A stretch of 50,579 nucleotides of DNA, taken from positions 1 through 50,579 of the forward strand of contig NZ_BAVZ01000023.1 of the NCBI RefSeq assembly GCF_000576305.1. Reading direction: 5' to 3'. This document shows, piece after piece, positions 1 to 7,418 of this stretch (position 1 is its first letter; each line of letters starts with the position of its first letter). Made by a program: the position numbers and the translations under genes. The notes below the pieces were generated by a model that saw only the letters and a program-made list of their open reading frames with translations, did not search any database and was not told the origin of the DNA. The DNA comes from Paenibacillus pini JCM 16418. Its GTDB lineage: Bacteria > Bacillota > Bacilli > Paenibacillales > Paenibacillaceae.

Positions 1-50
1 AGTATAAAATATACTATATATATTAAGAAATAAAAAATACTATTTATGTA

Positions 51-78
51 TTGACAAAAAAAGTAAACGTGATATTAT
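51..78 (+). promoter_or_regulatory. Sigma-A-type promoter facing right
   Basis: TTGACA at 51-56 and TATTAT at 73-78 are separated by 16 bases. The predicted transcription start, near 85, falls inside the hairpin that follows. The promoter could serve the RNase H gene, but any transcript would meet that terminator first. Confidence 0.55.
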
Positions 79-81
79 TAA

Positions 82-126
82 GTCTATCGAAGGTAATTCT
101 AACCAATTACTTCGGTAGGCTTTTTT
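82..126 (+). terminator. Hairpin plus T-run just downstream of a promoter
   Basis: Arms at about 82-98 and 105-120 pair over some 16 positions with a few G-U pairs, and six T follow at 121-126. It looks like an intrinsic terminator. It may end an operon from outside the window, or act as an attenuator for the promoter at 51-78, whose transcript would begin inside it. Confidence 0.65.
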
Positions 127-156
127 AATATAAATATAGAGAGGATGAAAACCAAA

Positions 157-792
157 ATGTTTACAGCAAAGACAGACGCGTCTTTAAGAGAAGCATCTGG
201 CATAAAAAAATCTGGAATTGGATATGTAATTTATAAAGATAATATTCCTATTCGTAAATGTAGGATGAAACAAATCCTAAAAAATTCGAATGATTTAGAA
301 TACATAGCTGTTCTGGAACTATTGAAGGATATTAAAATATTGGGGATTAAAAATATTATAATATATACAGATAGTAAAAACTTGGTCGATTATTTAAATA
401 AAGATAACCAATGTAAAAATATCAAAAACGAATTTATTCAAGATATTTTATATAGGTTGAACTTAAATCCAAGCATCAAAATTCTATGGATTCCAAGAAA
501 TCTTAATAAGGATGCTCATAAATTAAGTCGTCAATCTACATCAGGAAAAAGAAATATTAAAGATTTAAGTAAGTTAGTAGATATTAAGGACAATAGAGAT
601 AGACATGAGACAAAAATGGTTATCAGGTACAGATCAAGCATTATGTTAAAGTGTCCATCATGCAAAGAATTTAAGCAAGCGTCAGAATATCCGCGGTATA
701 AATCTAAGACTAAAATAAAGAGAAATTGTAAATCTTGTGAAATGAAGATTCGTATTATAAACAACAATTCAAGAGGAGTTAAAAATACTTAA
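157..792 (+). CDS. RNase HI-like protein with C-terminal zinc ribbon
   Basis: The first 130 residues have the RNase H fold signature: TDAS near the N-terminus, a glutamate in the DLEYIAVLELL helix, YTDSKNL, and a final aspartate in NKDAHKLSR, so the DEDD metal set looks complete. It probably degrades the RNA strand of RNA-DNA hybrids, for example replication primers. A tail with CPSC and CKSC pairs about 35 residues apart suggests a zinc ribbon, an unusual addition. I chose ATG 157 because GAGG at 141-144 sits about 12 bases before it. An in-frame ATG at 145 directly abuts that site. It is first in the rightward run of element genes. Confidence 0.72.
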   Translation: MFTAKTDASLREASGIKKSGIGYVIYKDNIPIRKCRMKQILKNSNDLEYIAVLELLKDIKILGIKNIIIYTDSKNLVDYLNKDNQCKNIKNEFIQDILYRLNLNPSIKILWIPRNLNKDAHKLSRQSTSGKRNIKDLSKLVDIKDNRDRHETKMVIRYRSSIMLKCPSCKEFKQASEYPRYKSKTKIKRNCKSCEMKIRIINNNSRGVKNT

Positions 793-806
793 ATTGAGGT
801 TATTAA

Positions 807-1435
807 ATGAAATTATATAATGTTAAAAATGATAAAAACTTTAATAATGAAGAAGCAATTATGAGAGCAAGGGTAGGTTGCGAGAAGTCAAAAGAGGATA
901 TATTCCTAAACAACATACCATTAATACGAAAATTAGCAAACAGATGGATGATAGGGGCTTCCTTAGAACAAAAAGAGGAATTGTATGCTATCGGTTATCG
1001 CTCACAGTTGCCTTTAATACATATAAACAAGATAAGAATGTAAAGTTTGTCTCTTATCTTGGAAAAGTGGTCTGGATGGAATTCAAAAAAATATCAAGAT
1101 CAAATAAGATGATTTGCAGGAGTAAATATACGACAACAAGTCTGGATACTAAATTAAATGATCATCTCTATGAATATAGTTCCCTTTCTTTACATGAGAC
1201 AGTACACAATAACGAACAAGATATTTACCTGAAATCTGACGATATTATTTATTTCGAGAGTTTAATTCTTGATAGATTTAATGTTAGAGAATGTAATATT
1301 TTGAGGAGTCGTTTTATTGATGGTTTACTGTTTGAGGAAATTGGGCTGAACTTAGGTATAAGTAGACAAGCAGTACAACAATTGCATAAGAAATGTGTGA
1401 ACATTTTATTAAATGAAGTAAGACTGATTGGATAA
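807..1435 (+). pseudogene. Sigma-70-like sigma factor, frameshifted
   Basis: The first frame (from ATG 807) encodes a region-2-like stretch (FLNNIPLIRKLANRW, then EELYAIGY). The second frame continues it with LTVAFNTYKQ and KFVSYLGKVVWMEF, typical of sigma region 2, and ends with a region-4 helix-turn-helix, EIGLNLGISRQAVQQLHKKC. The frames join near 993-1007 if one base is added, so about 209 residues would be restored. A phage-borne sigma factor would redirect host RNA polymerase to element promoters. The break may be real or a base-calling error, as several others in this window have the same polarity. Confidence 0.68.
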
Positions 1436-1476
1436 CATAAAAGTATTATTTCATGCACTATTATGGAGGAGAGACA

Positions 1477-1731
1477 ATGAAATGTAATTTTGTAAAGCAA
1501 ACAAAATCTAACACATTATCGAATGTAGGAGATGTTTTTATTACTACTAAAGGAAATCCACATATGGTCATCTACAATAGATTGAGTCATAAGCCTTTGC
1601 AGGTAATAAAGCTGAGTGGTGAACGACAAGCTAGAGTAATTAAAAGTTTCGACACAATGAAAGAGTTAATTAATAATTATGAAGTTGATGAAGTGATAAA
1701 ATCAAGAAACATAACAATTACAAGACGATGA
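1477..1731 (+). CDS. Hypothetical small protein
   Basis: An 84-residue protein from ATG 1477, which has GGAGGAGAG at 1466-1474. An upstream in-frame ATG at 1453 lacks a ribosome binding site. I recognise no family. It is basic, with several strands predicted from alternating hydrophobic residues (DVFITT, HMVIYN) and a short helix before a basic end (RNITITRR). It follows the broken sigma factor in the same direction and is followed by an 84-base gap. Confidence 0.6.
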   Translation: MKCNFVKQTKSNTLSNVGDVFITTKGNPHMVIYNRLSHKPLQVIKLSGERQARVIKSFDTMKELINNYEVDEVIKSRNITITRR

Positions 1732-1815
1732 ATAAAATGTTCATTATAACTCAAAAGAATTAAAAATACTAATATACACTACTTATCTATCACATATTTA
1801 GAAAGGAAGATAACA

Positions 1816-1983
1816 ATGACACCCGATAAGTTCACTGAATTGCTAGACGATAAACTTTTTGATTACATGAATGAACTGCGAGATGAACATGGGGCATCTA
1901 ACCTAGTGATTAATTCAGAAAGCACCTACGGAAATGGAACGATTGTAATTAAAATTTCAGCCAAGGAGGCATCCCATGGATAA
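1816..1983 (+). CDS. Small hypothetical protein (55 aa)
   Basis: ATG 1816 is preceded by GAAAGGAAG. The 55-residue product is acidic at its N-terminus (TPDKFTELLDDKLFDYM) and ends SAKEASHG. Its last codons overlap the start of the next gene at 1976, which argues for translational coupling and supports it as real. No family recognised. Confidence 0.6.
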   Translation: MTPDKFTELLDDKLFDYMNELRDEHGASNLVINSESTYGNGTIVIKISAKEASHG

Positions 1984-2320
1984 GTTAAAAGAGATTAAAG
2001 AGCTGCATGCAGCAGCTTCAACGGAGCACGAATGGGATACAGATGGAACATTTGTAGCTTGGAAGGAAGGGTGTCCACTAAAAGGGACATACCGCCAAAT
2101 TGCTCTAACACAGTCCCTTACAGGGGAGATATTCAAAAACGAAAATAATCAGAATGACGCTTATTTCATCGCCCACGCCCCTGAATACATCACCTACCTA
2201 TTACAGCTAGTAGAGACACAGAGTAAAGCTTTAGCAGCAATTGAAGAAGAACTGGTGGACAGTGATTTTGTCGGAGATCAACGCATCATGAGAATTATCA
2301 AGAAATCAACCCATATATAG
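1976..2320 (+). CDS. Ea22-like phage accessory protein
   Basis: A 114-residue protein whose middle, NDAYFIAHAPEYITYLLQLVE, resembles the FIAHAREDIPxLL motif of the ead/Ea22-like family in phages of Bacillus and relatives. The family's biochemical role is not known. The start overlaps the preceding gene, and AAGGAGG at 1962-1968 is well placed. A coiled segment follows the motif (QSKALAAIEEEL). It is part of the run of small, tightly packed accessory genes. Confidence 0.6.
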   Translation: MDKLKEIKELHAAASTEHEWDTDGTFVAWKEGCPLKGTYRQIALTQSLTGEIFKNENNQNDAYFIAHAPEYITYLLQLVETQSKALAAIEEELVDSDFVGDQRIMRIIKKSTHI

Positions 2321-2394
2321 CCTATATAAGCACAGGAGGGGATACAGAAAAAGCCCCTTCAAATTTATAACCACTTAAGGGAGAGATAACGGAT

Positions 2395-2931
2395 ATGAAA
2401 GAAGTAGTGAAGTTCTGGCGTTACTACATACCATCTGTGGACGGTGTAGAGGGCTGGGGAGTGTTCTTACTTGATTCGACTGGGATGTTTGCGGCTGTTA
2501 CGGATTACGGCAACTTTGCTTATATGTGGCCTATTAAACACACTGGTTGTGATGATTTCAGAGAGTTCTTCAAACATCGTGACGCCTATTATGTTCTCGG
2601 TAAATGTGCACCATCTAATGGGCAGGAATATCAAGGCGAACGGACTGAAGAGGAGCTTCGCAAAACTATCCTCAGAATGCGAAGAGAAGACACCTTCACA
2701 GAGGAAGACGCCCGTAAGGAATGGGATTTACTAAACGAAGTAGATCTTGAATACAGAGAAGGTTTCCATGAGTGGTATCAAGGAACAGAATTCATTGATG
2801 CACATGAACATATGGTCTTTGACTATACCGTTTCAGAACGAGCATTTGCAGACATTTTATTTCCGAAGTTCTGTGAAGCAGTTGCAAATGAATTGAAATC
2901 TGAACTTGTAGAGGCGGTGTCCCAGTCATGA
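2395..2931 (+). CDS. Hypothetical acidic protein (178 aa)
   Basis: Starts at ATG 2395 behind AAGGGAGAG. The protein is acidic and rich in aromatic residues, with no membrane segments, cysteine pairs or nucleotide-binding motif that I recognise. Its stop overlaps the next start by four bases (ATGA at 2928), indicating coupled translation. Its GC content is a little higher than that of the RNase H and DNA polymerase genes, as in the whole 2-6 kb stretch, so the accessory cassette may have a separate origin. Confidence 0.6.
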   Translation: MKEVVKFWRYYIPSVDGVEGWGVFLLDSTGMFAAVTDYGNFAYMWPIKHTGCDDFREFFKHRDAYYVLGKCAPSNGQEYQGERTEEELRKTILRMRREDTFTEEDARKEWDLLNEVDLEYREGFHEWYQGTEFIDAHEHMVFDYTVSERAFADILFPKFCEAVANELKSELVEAVSQS

Positions 2932-3290
2932 CAGAGAGACTAGAGCCAATTAAATTAGCTCAATTATCGCGGTATGAATTAATTAAAATGATTCGCTCTA
3001 TTGCATCACAACTTACTGAGAAGGACGCAGCAATGAAGAAATTTGAAGAAGATTCGATGTACTGGCTCCACGAAACGGAGAAGGCAAGAGGGATGTTTCT
3101 CGCGGCTCATGACGAAAGAGTCAGCCTTCGTAAGGCACTGGAAGAAGCGCACACCGACATGCTGGACGCTGTATCGGTCATGGAAATGGAGCAACGTGAC
3201 TTTAAACTCATGCCGCAAAGCACGATCAAGGAAGCCGCTGAGAAGCTTGAAACGCTGCTGTATCCCCTTAAAGGACAATCCCATGAATAG
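2928..3290 (+). CDS. Hypothetical coiled-coil protein (120 aa)
   Basis: Overlaps the preceding gene by four bases. Most of the chain is charged helix (KDAAMKKFEEDSMYWLHETEKA and similar heptads), typical of small phage accessory proteins of unknown role. No catalytic motif seen. Its end reaches the first copy of an intergenic repeat at 3287. Confidence 0.6.
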   Translation: MTERLEPIKLAQLSRYELIKMIRSIASQLTEKDAAMKKFEEDSMYWLHETEKARGMFLAAHDERVSLRKALEEAHTDMLDAVSVMEMEQRDFKLMPQSTIKEAAEKLETLLYPLKGQSHE

Positions 3291-3326
3291 CATACAGGCT
3301 ATACCTGAAGTGCAGTAGACACATTA
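3287..3326 (+). repeat. Intergenic repeat, copy 1
   Basis: ATAGCATACAGGCTA at 3287-3301 and TAGACACATTA at 3316-3326 lie between two small genes, just before a ribosome binding site. Both blocks recur in the same order at 3742-3842, where a longer spacer separates them. The arrangement looks like a shared gene-boundary or leader module. Confidence 0.6.
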
Positions 3327-3344
3327 AGCGAAGGAGAATTGAAA

Positions 3345-3740
3345 ATGGAACTATATAAATTACGTTTTAAAACAGCAAGTAAAAGTGCAGATGAAATTAA
3401 ATCTAATTACGATTCAGTACCTCCATCGACAGAATTATTAGAAAAGATGGCTGAAGCATTCCGCAACTTAAATGGCACAGAGGTTGTTGGTGGGGCATGG
3501 GATTACAGCCCTCATAGCTACAGTCTTTATGGATGGTCTGATGTTGATGATGAGAAGTTCAAGGAGCTTATTTATTCGATTGAGCAAGATGAAATGTTTG
3601 GAAGTTATCCCGATAGCCGAGAAGAATTTGACACTGATTGGGAAAGTGGAGAGTACGAGTCATCGGCTGCATTACATTTCGACAAAAGTGACTTTGAAGT
3701 TATCGAGAAGATAGATAAGTCCTGTTTCACATTACGGTGA
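3345..3740 (+). CDS. Hypothetical acidic protein (131 aa)
   Basis: ATG 3345 is chosen because AAGGAG at 3331-3336 is eight bases upstream. An in-frame TTG at 3339 is too close to it. The product is strongly acidic, with many Asp, Glu, Ser and Tyr residues. No family recognised. It lies between the two copies of the ATAGCATACAGGCTA repeat, so it may be a cassette inserted between them. Confidence 0.55.
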   Translation: MELYKLRFKTASKSADEIKSNYDSVPPSTELLEKMAEAFRNLNGTEVVGGAWDYSPHSYSLYGWSDVDDEKFKELIYSIEQDEMFGSYPDSREEFDTDWESGEYESSAALHFDKSDFEVIEKIDKSCFTLR

Positions 3741-3741
3741 T

Positions 3742-3842
3742 ATAGCATACAGGCTAGACCAGATACGGCCGCCACTACGTTAAGGGGATTCGGTCAGGAC
3801 GAAGCAAGGTTTTCTGCTTAATAGACACATTATACGCATTAA
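3742..3842 (+). repeat. Intergenic repeat, copy 2
   Basis: Exact second copies of ATAGCATACAGGCTA (3742-3756) and TAGACACATTA (3832-3842). The spacer here is 75 bases against 14 in copy 1. An AAAGGAG ribosome binding site and a small gene follow, as in copy 1. Confidence 0.6.
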
Positions 3843-3856
3843 GAAAGGAGAATAAT

Positions 3857-4102
3857 ATGGAAAAGCGTATGACGCATGAAGAAGTCGAGGAAGCAACTAG
3901 GATTGCTACCGATATCTTAAAACGGAACAAACCAAAAAACCGTAGAATAACCGTTACACAGGACGATAAGGATGCATTCAGCATGGTGTGGGGAATGTAC
4001 GTAAATGCAGATGAAGCTAGCGATGGCGATTGGATTTCAGACGAAGATAGGGAGAAGATACGCCGACTCCATAATAAAATATACGGAAGAACGATGAAAT
4101 GA
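3857..4102 (+). CDS. Hypothetical small charged protein (81 aa)
   Basis: ATG 3857 follows AAAGGAGAAT. The protein is mainly charged helix with a central ITVTQDDKDAFSMVW segment. No motif suggests a function. The gap after it (4103-4218) holds no gene that I can support. Confidence 0.55.
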   Translation: MEKRMTHEEVEEATRIATDILKRNKPKNRRITVTQDDKDAFSMVWGMYVNADEASDGDWISDEDREKIRRLHNKIYGRTMK

Positions 4103-4218
4103 ATGATATTGCGTAGTTCGAAGATAAAACGTAACTCATAGTCCGAAGGGCTACGAATCGACCGAATAAACACAGCCTGCGCGAGCCGTAAATAGATTTA
4201 TAAAGGAGCGATAAGAAC

Positions 4219-4472
4219 ATGTCTTACAAATACGAAAGTGTGGAAAGTGTTGAAGCGAAGCAAGACTTCGAGGTATACGAGCATGATGATGATGGAGAAC
4301 TCGTAATACATTAATCATAAAACAAGGAACCAAGGGGCATATCGCATCAATGGGTTGGAGTAGTTCAGATGGATTCAGGCATCATTATGAGATTGCATTT
4401 AGCGTAGGTGGCGAAGAAATGGAAGTTGGAATTTATGAGGATAAAATTGAGGAACTTTTGATTTTACTTTAA
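4219..4472 (+). pseudogene. Small hypothetical gene, frameshifted
   Basis: ATG 4219 follows TAAAGGAGCG. The first frame gives 31 residues, ending at 4314. Adding one base near 4301 joins it to a second open frame (NTLIIKQGTKGH onward, including GWSSSDGFRHHYEIAFSVGG) that ends at 4472, giving about 84 residues. The second frame has no start of its own with a ribosome binding site, which is why I treat the two as one broken gene. Function unknown. Confidence 0.5.
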
Positions 4473-4508
4473 GGCTTAGCCTATCCATACAGGGGAGTGA
4501 TACAAGAT

Positions 4509-4733
4509 ATGAATCGATATACAGTCAACTTTAAAACTACGGATGAAAGCGAAGTCGGGTTAATTTTTGAAATATCAGCAACTGTCAATCGATCCAATAA
4601 TCCAACTGATGAAGAGTTAATAAAGGATTATTTGCATGTTAACTACGGGCTAACAGTTGATTACGAAACATTACAGTGTCACGCGTTAGACGATGTTGTG
4701 CGAATAGATGAAGATTATGAAATTGAAATTTAG
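4509..4733 (+). CDS. Hypothetical small protein (74 aa)
   Basis: ATG 4509 has AGGGGAG at 4491-4497 upstream. An in-frame GTG at 4497 overlaps that site and is unlikely. The acidic product (YTVNFKTTDESEVGLIFEIS at the N-terminus, then EELIKDYLHV) looks like a small alpha-beta domain. No family recognised. It is 21 bases before the YopX gene, probably in the same transcript. Confidence 0.55.
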   Translation: MNRYTVNFKTTDESEVGLIFEISATVNRSNNPTDEELIKDYLHVNYGLTVDYETLQCHALDDVVRIDEDYEIEI

Positions 4734-4754
4734 AGTTAGGGAGGTAGAGAGTAA

Positions 4755-5147
4755 ATGAGAGAGAAATGCCGAGCTTTTTATAAACCTTTAAACCTCATGG
4801 TGGAAACAGAGCAAATTGAAAGCATAAACTTTGATACTAAAGTACTGGGCGTTTACATGAAGATGGACGGAAGAGGTTACCACAGATTGCGAATGTCTGA
4901 CTTTGAAATCATGTGGTCTACCGGACTCCAAGATCAGAACGGTAAGGATATCTATGAAGGTGATATTTACAGGCTTACAAACTTATCTCTCGGGAGATTT
5001 AGTGCACAGGAGCGATATGTGAATGATGTGGTCGTCTTCATAGGCGGACAGTTTACCTGTAGCAACTGGAACATTCGTGAAAGTTATGGAGAGGTCATCG
5101 GCAACATATACGAGCATCCTCACCTATTGGAGGTATCTCATGAATAA
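4755..5147 (+). CDS. YopX family protein
   Basis: A 130-residue protein with the YopX hallmarks: an N-terminal KCRAFYKPLNLMV segment, a central TGLQDQNGKDIYEGDI, and a C-terminal YGEVIGNIYEHPHLL. YopX was named in Bacillus phage SPbeta and is widespread in Firmicute phages. Its function is not established. The gene overlaps the next one by eight bases. Its presence is one of the stronger signs that the element is phage-derived. Confidence 0.8.
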   Translation: MREKCRAFYKPLNLMVETEQIESINFDTKVLGVYMKMDGRGYHRLRMSDFEIMWSTGLQDQNGKDIYEGDIYRLTNLSLGRFSAQERYVNDVVVFIGGQFTCSNWNIRESYGEVIGNIYEHPHLLEVSHE

Positions 5148-5445
5148 ACAACCAGAGCGCCTGATAAGCCCTGAAAAAGTAATTGCGGATATGGAACGAC
5201 GCATGATTGAGCTGATTGAGTTTTCACCTTCTAGTGACTATGACGTAGCCCCTGTAATAAATGCCCTAGAAAACTTCATAGAAAGGCTGAAATCTGATAA
5301 GTACCTTCCTGATCCCATCCCCTTACCCACCATTAAACAGGAAGAGAAGCCTAAACAAAGCTGTCCTGCTTGCGGAAACACAGGGATACATTACTGTCGA
5401 GGCAGAAAGATACGGAGGTTGGAACGAAGGAATGCCATACAATGA
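5140..5445 (+). CDS. Hypothetical protein with CxxC motif
   Basis: ATG 5140 sits behind TTGGAGG inside the end of the YopX gene. The 101-residue chain has a helical N-terminal half (PEKVIADMERRMIELIEF) and a C-terminal CPACGNTG with one more cysteine (HYCRGR), possibly an incomplete zinc knuckle. It overlaps the next gene by 14 bases. No known role. Confidence 0.6.
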   Translation: MNKQPERLISPEKVIADMERRMIELIEFSPSSDYDVAPVINALENFIERLKSDKYLPDPIPLPTIKQEEKPKQSCPACGNTGIHYCRGRKIRRLERRNAIQ

Positions 5446-5842
5446 GACTGATTTTTCAAGGATGCTTCCATACTGGCTCCAACAATACGCAGAATTAACT
5501 CAAGAACACGCCTATGCTAAACAAATGGCTATTCAATGGAACGATAAGGCTGTAACAGAGAAAGCCCGTGCAGACATTGCAGAGATAGCATATGTAGGCC
5601 TTGAACAAGAATGTGTAAGCAGGGGCGAGTATGAATCATTACTCGATAAGCACACGACCACGACAAAAGCGTACAGAGAGGAAAAAGAACGCGCTGACGG
5701 TCTTAATGAACGACTTAATGATTTCATGCTTACTGTCCGTGAGGCTACAGAGTATCTTTCTTGGCGAAATGATGGAGATGGAAATGGAAAGGCACTAAAG
5801 ATGATCTATAAGTGGTTAGCAGAAAATCCTGAGTCAAAATGA
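5432..5842 (+). CDS. Hypothetical coiled-coil protein (136 aa)
   Basis: Starts inside the end of the preceding gene. The chain is almost wholly charged helix (EKARADIAEIAYVGLEQEC, YREEKERADGLNERLNDF), consistent with a coiled coil, and ends in a small MIYKWLAENPESK segment. It closes a tightly overlapping rightward block beginning at the YopX gene. About 90 gene-free bases follow before a leftward gene. Confidence 0.6.
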   Translation: MPYNETDFSRMLPYWLQQYAELTQEHAYAKQMAIQWNDKAVTEKARADIAEIAYVGLEQECVSRGEYESLLDKHTTTTKAYREEKERADGLNERLNDFMLTVREATEYLSWRNDGDGNGKALKMIYKWLAENPESK

Positions 5843-5932
5843 ATTATATATAAATGAAAATCTAGTTTCATCTTTATATTAGTCTTACATTAACAAAGCC
5901 CATTCTAAAGAAGCAGTGGGTTATGAACATTA

Positions 5933-6193
5933 CTATAAATATGATCCTGAGCGCAACTCGTTGGAATCTAGACTGCCAACAACTTTAAAAGAGCAATCTG
6001 GCTCAAGAACTTGCCTTACATATTGAACAACCATGTAAGTATCGAGATCAGTATTGAATGTGTAATTATAATCATCATTCACCGTCAACTGACCTTGACC
6101 ATTCAGAATCTCAAAGAGATTTTCAAGTCGCATTCTCGATGCAACACCATTAGCAAATGGTTTCCGATTATACGTTATTTTAAGAAGTTCCAT
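5933..6193 (-). CDS. Leftward hypothetical protein (86 aa)
   Basis: The only well-supported leftward gene in the element. ATG at 6193 follows GAGGTG with eight bases between, and an extended -10 promoter with a palindrome lies just upstream. The protein starts MELLKITYNRKPFANGVAS and has no recognised domain. An isolated, oppositely oriented gene with its own operator-like site is often regulatory in phages, but the sequence shows no clear helix-turn-helix, so this is only a guess. Confidence 0.6.
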   Translation of the reverse strand: MELLKITYNRKPFANGVASRMRLENLFEILNGQGQLTVNDDYNYTFNTDLDTYMVVQYVRQVLEPDCSFKVVGSLDSNELRSGSYL

Positions 6194-6231
6194 ATAGTTT
6201 TCACCTCACTTTTTTCACAAAATATTTCTAT

Positions 6232-6255
6232 ATTATACCATGATTAAATTCATGG
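6232..6255 (-). promoter_or_regulatory. Extended -10 promoter with palindromic operator
   Basis: Read leftward, TGGTATAAT (6240-6232) matches the extended -10 consensus exactly. Directly upstream, partly overlapping it, is the inverted repeat CCATGATTAAATTCATGG (6238-6255), with perfect six-base arms. A dimeric repressor bound there would cover the -35 to -10 region. It controls the gene at 5933-6193. Confidence 0.6.
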
Positions 6256-6282
6256 AAGGGCTATCTTGACCACGATTAGCAT

Positions 6283-6503
6283 ATGAAATCTATGTTTTTT
6301 CAAGAAAGGTATGATGACGAATTAACAATAAAATAACTACAGTTTCACCAATAAGTCCAACGATAATTATATTGGAAAAAGAGGATGAAGTTCTGGAATT
6401 TATCCAATACGCTGCATCTTGCACAAAAACAATCACTCCAGAATTAAACCGACTAAGAGAAGAAATGAAAAAGCACATAGAATTGAAAAGAGGGAACACA
6501 TAA
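6283..6503 (+). pseudogene. Possible small gene, frameshifted
   Basis: ATG 6283 opens a frame of 17 codons ending at 6336. One extra A in the AAAA run at 6330-6333 would continue it as ITTVSPISPTIIILEKEDEV and on to a stop at 6503, about 73 residues, helical and charged. No convincing ribosome binding site is seen, so support rests on the clean continuation only. Confidence 0.35.
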
Positions 6504-6533
6504 AACACTTGTTTTATGCAGAGAGGAGCCTTG

Positions 6534-6674
6534 ATGAAACTAATTAGATTTTTATTGAATATACACCTAAACCAATACCCTAAGACTAAGAGTGACTGGA
6601 AGATATTTTTAATCATATATTTAATACTATTGGCAACTTGTATTGTGATAGACTCTTTTCTTAATAAAATCTAG
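6534..6674 (+). CDS. Small single-pass membrane protein (46 aa)
   Basis: ATG 6534 follows GAGAGGAG with good spacing. After a basic 26-residue N-terminal part comes one hydrophobic stretch (IFLIIYLILLATCIVI), so the product probably sits in the membrane with its short C-terminus outside. Small phage membrane proteins of this size include holin-like and exclusion proteins, but nothing decides between them here. Confidence 0.5.
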   Translation: MKLIRFLLNIHLNQYPKTKSDWKIFLIIYLILLATCIVIDSFLNKI

Positions 6675-6685
6675 GAGGACAAAAG

Positions 6686-7012
6686 ATGGCCTGTAAACAC
6701 TGTCCATTTGCATTTACCGATGAATCAGAAGAAGTACAAAATTACGGTTGCTTACCAACACCATGGGATATTATTCAAATGAAAAGAAAAAGTGGTCATA
6801 ATTGGGCTTGTCATAGTAACGAAAAGAAAATATGCTCTGGCTTTGTTAAGTTTGCTAAAGAAGATACTAGCAATAAATATTCGGATATTAATACATGTAC
6901 TGGTGGGCTCATTTCTTATACAACTTGGGATAACGAGGGTGAAGAAGAAGCGATAAGAAAAGCAAATAAAAATGTGACAAGGATAAATAAATATAAGAAT
7001 AAAAATACATAA
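6686..7012 (+). CDS. Cysteine-rich hypothetical protein (108 aa)
   Basis: ATG 6686 follows CTAGGAGGA. The sequence has CKHC at its start, a lone Cys, then CHSNEKKIC and a further Cys around residue 75. This spacing suggests metal binding by the N-terminal two thirds. The basic C-terminus (RINKYKNKN) fits nucleic-acid contact. The first cysteines (MACKHCPF) recall small phage zinc proteins. No function assigned. Confidence 0.55.
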   Translation: MACKHCPFAFTDESEEVQNYGCLPTPWDIIQMKRKSGHNWACHSNEKKICSGFVKFAKEDTSNKYSDINTCTGGLISYTTWDNEGEEEAIRKANKNVTRINKYKNKNT

Positions 7013-7055
7013 AATATACATTTCATTTTGAAAAAAATGAATAGGAGAGATCATT

Positions 7056-7379
7056 ATGACTGAGTTGAATAAGTATATGGTTTTATTGGGCGGTAGACCT
7101 GCAAAACATAAATTGGGCGATATCGGCAGAAAAGAAGATGACTTCATTAGAGTCTTTAGAGAAGATGAAGAGTATTTTATAGGTAACTTTACTGAAGGGT
7201 TTGGATTTATTGACGTTAAATACAAAAAAGTAGACTGTAGAAATCTTACCGTAGAAGAAGTTGATAAATTAAATGGAAAGTGGTTTGGTGTTAATGGCGA
7301 TCCACACTATCAAATTTCAATTGACTATGACGGAAACCTAGTTGAGCGGAAATTTGATAGACTCGATCAGTGGGGTTAG
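7056..7379 (+). CDS. Hypothetical protein (107 aa)
   Basis: ATG 7056 follows ATAGGAGAGATC. An N-terminal mixed segment (KYMVLLGGRPAKHKLGDIGR) is followed by acidic sequence with a DYFI-like beta pattern. No motif recognised. It is separated by about 40 bases from a damaged cysteine-rich gene that follows in the same direction. Confidence 0.55.
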   Translation: MTELNKYMVLLGGRPAKHKLGDIGRKEDDFIRVFREDEEYFIGNFTEGFGFIDVKYKKVDCRNLTVEEVDKLNGKWFGVNGDPHYQISIDYDGNLVERKFDRLDQWG

Positions 7380-7418
7380 ATAAAAGATTGGTTTTTACGA
7401 GAAAGGAGGGTAACTTCT

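Noticed and set aside
6290..6616. Leftward 108-residue open frame with hydrophobic segments
   Set aside because: No ribosome binding site is seen, and the rightward strand carries small genes with better support at 6283-6503 and 6534-6674.
6752..7225. Leftward 157-residue open frame
   Set aside because: It lies opposite two rightward genes with good ribosome binding sites. Its composition is that expected from a shadow frame.
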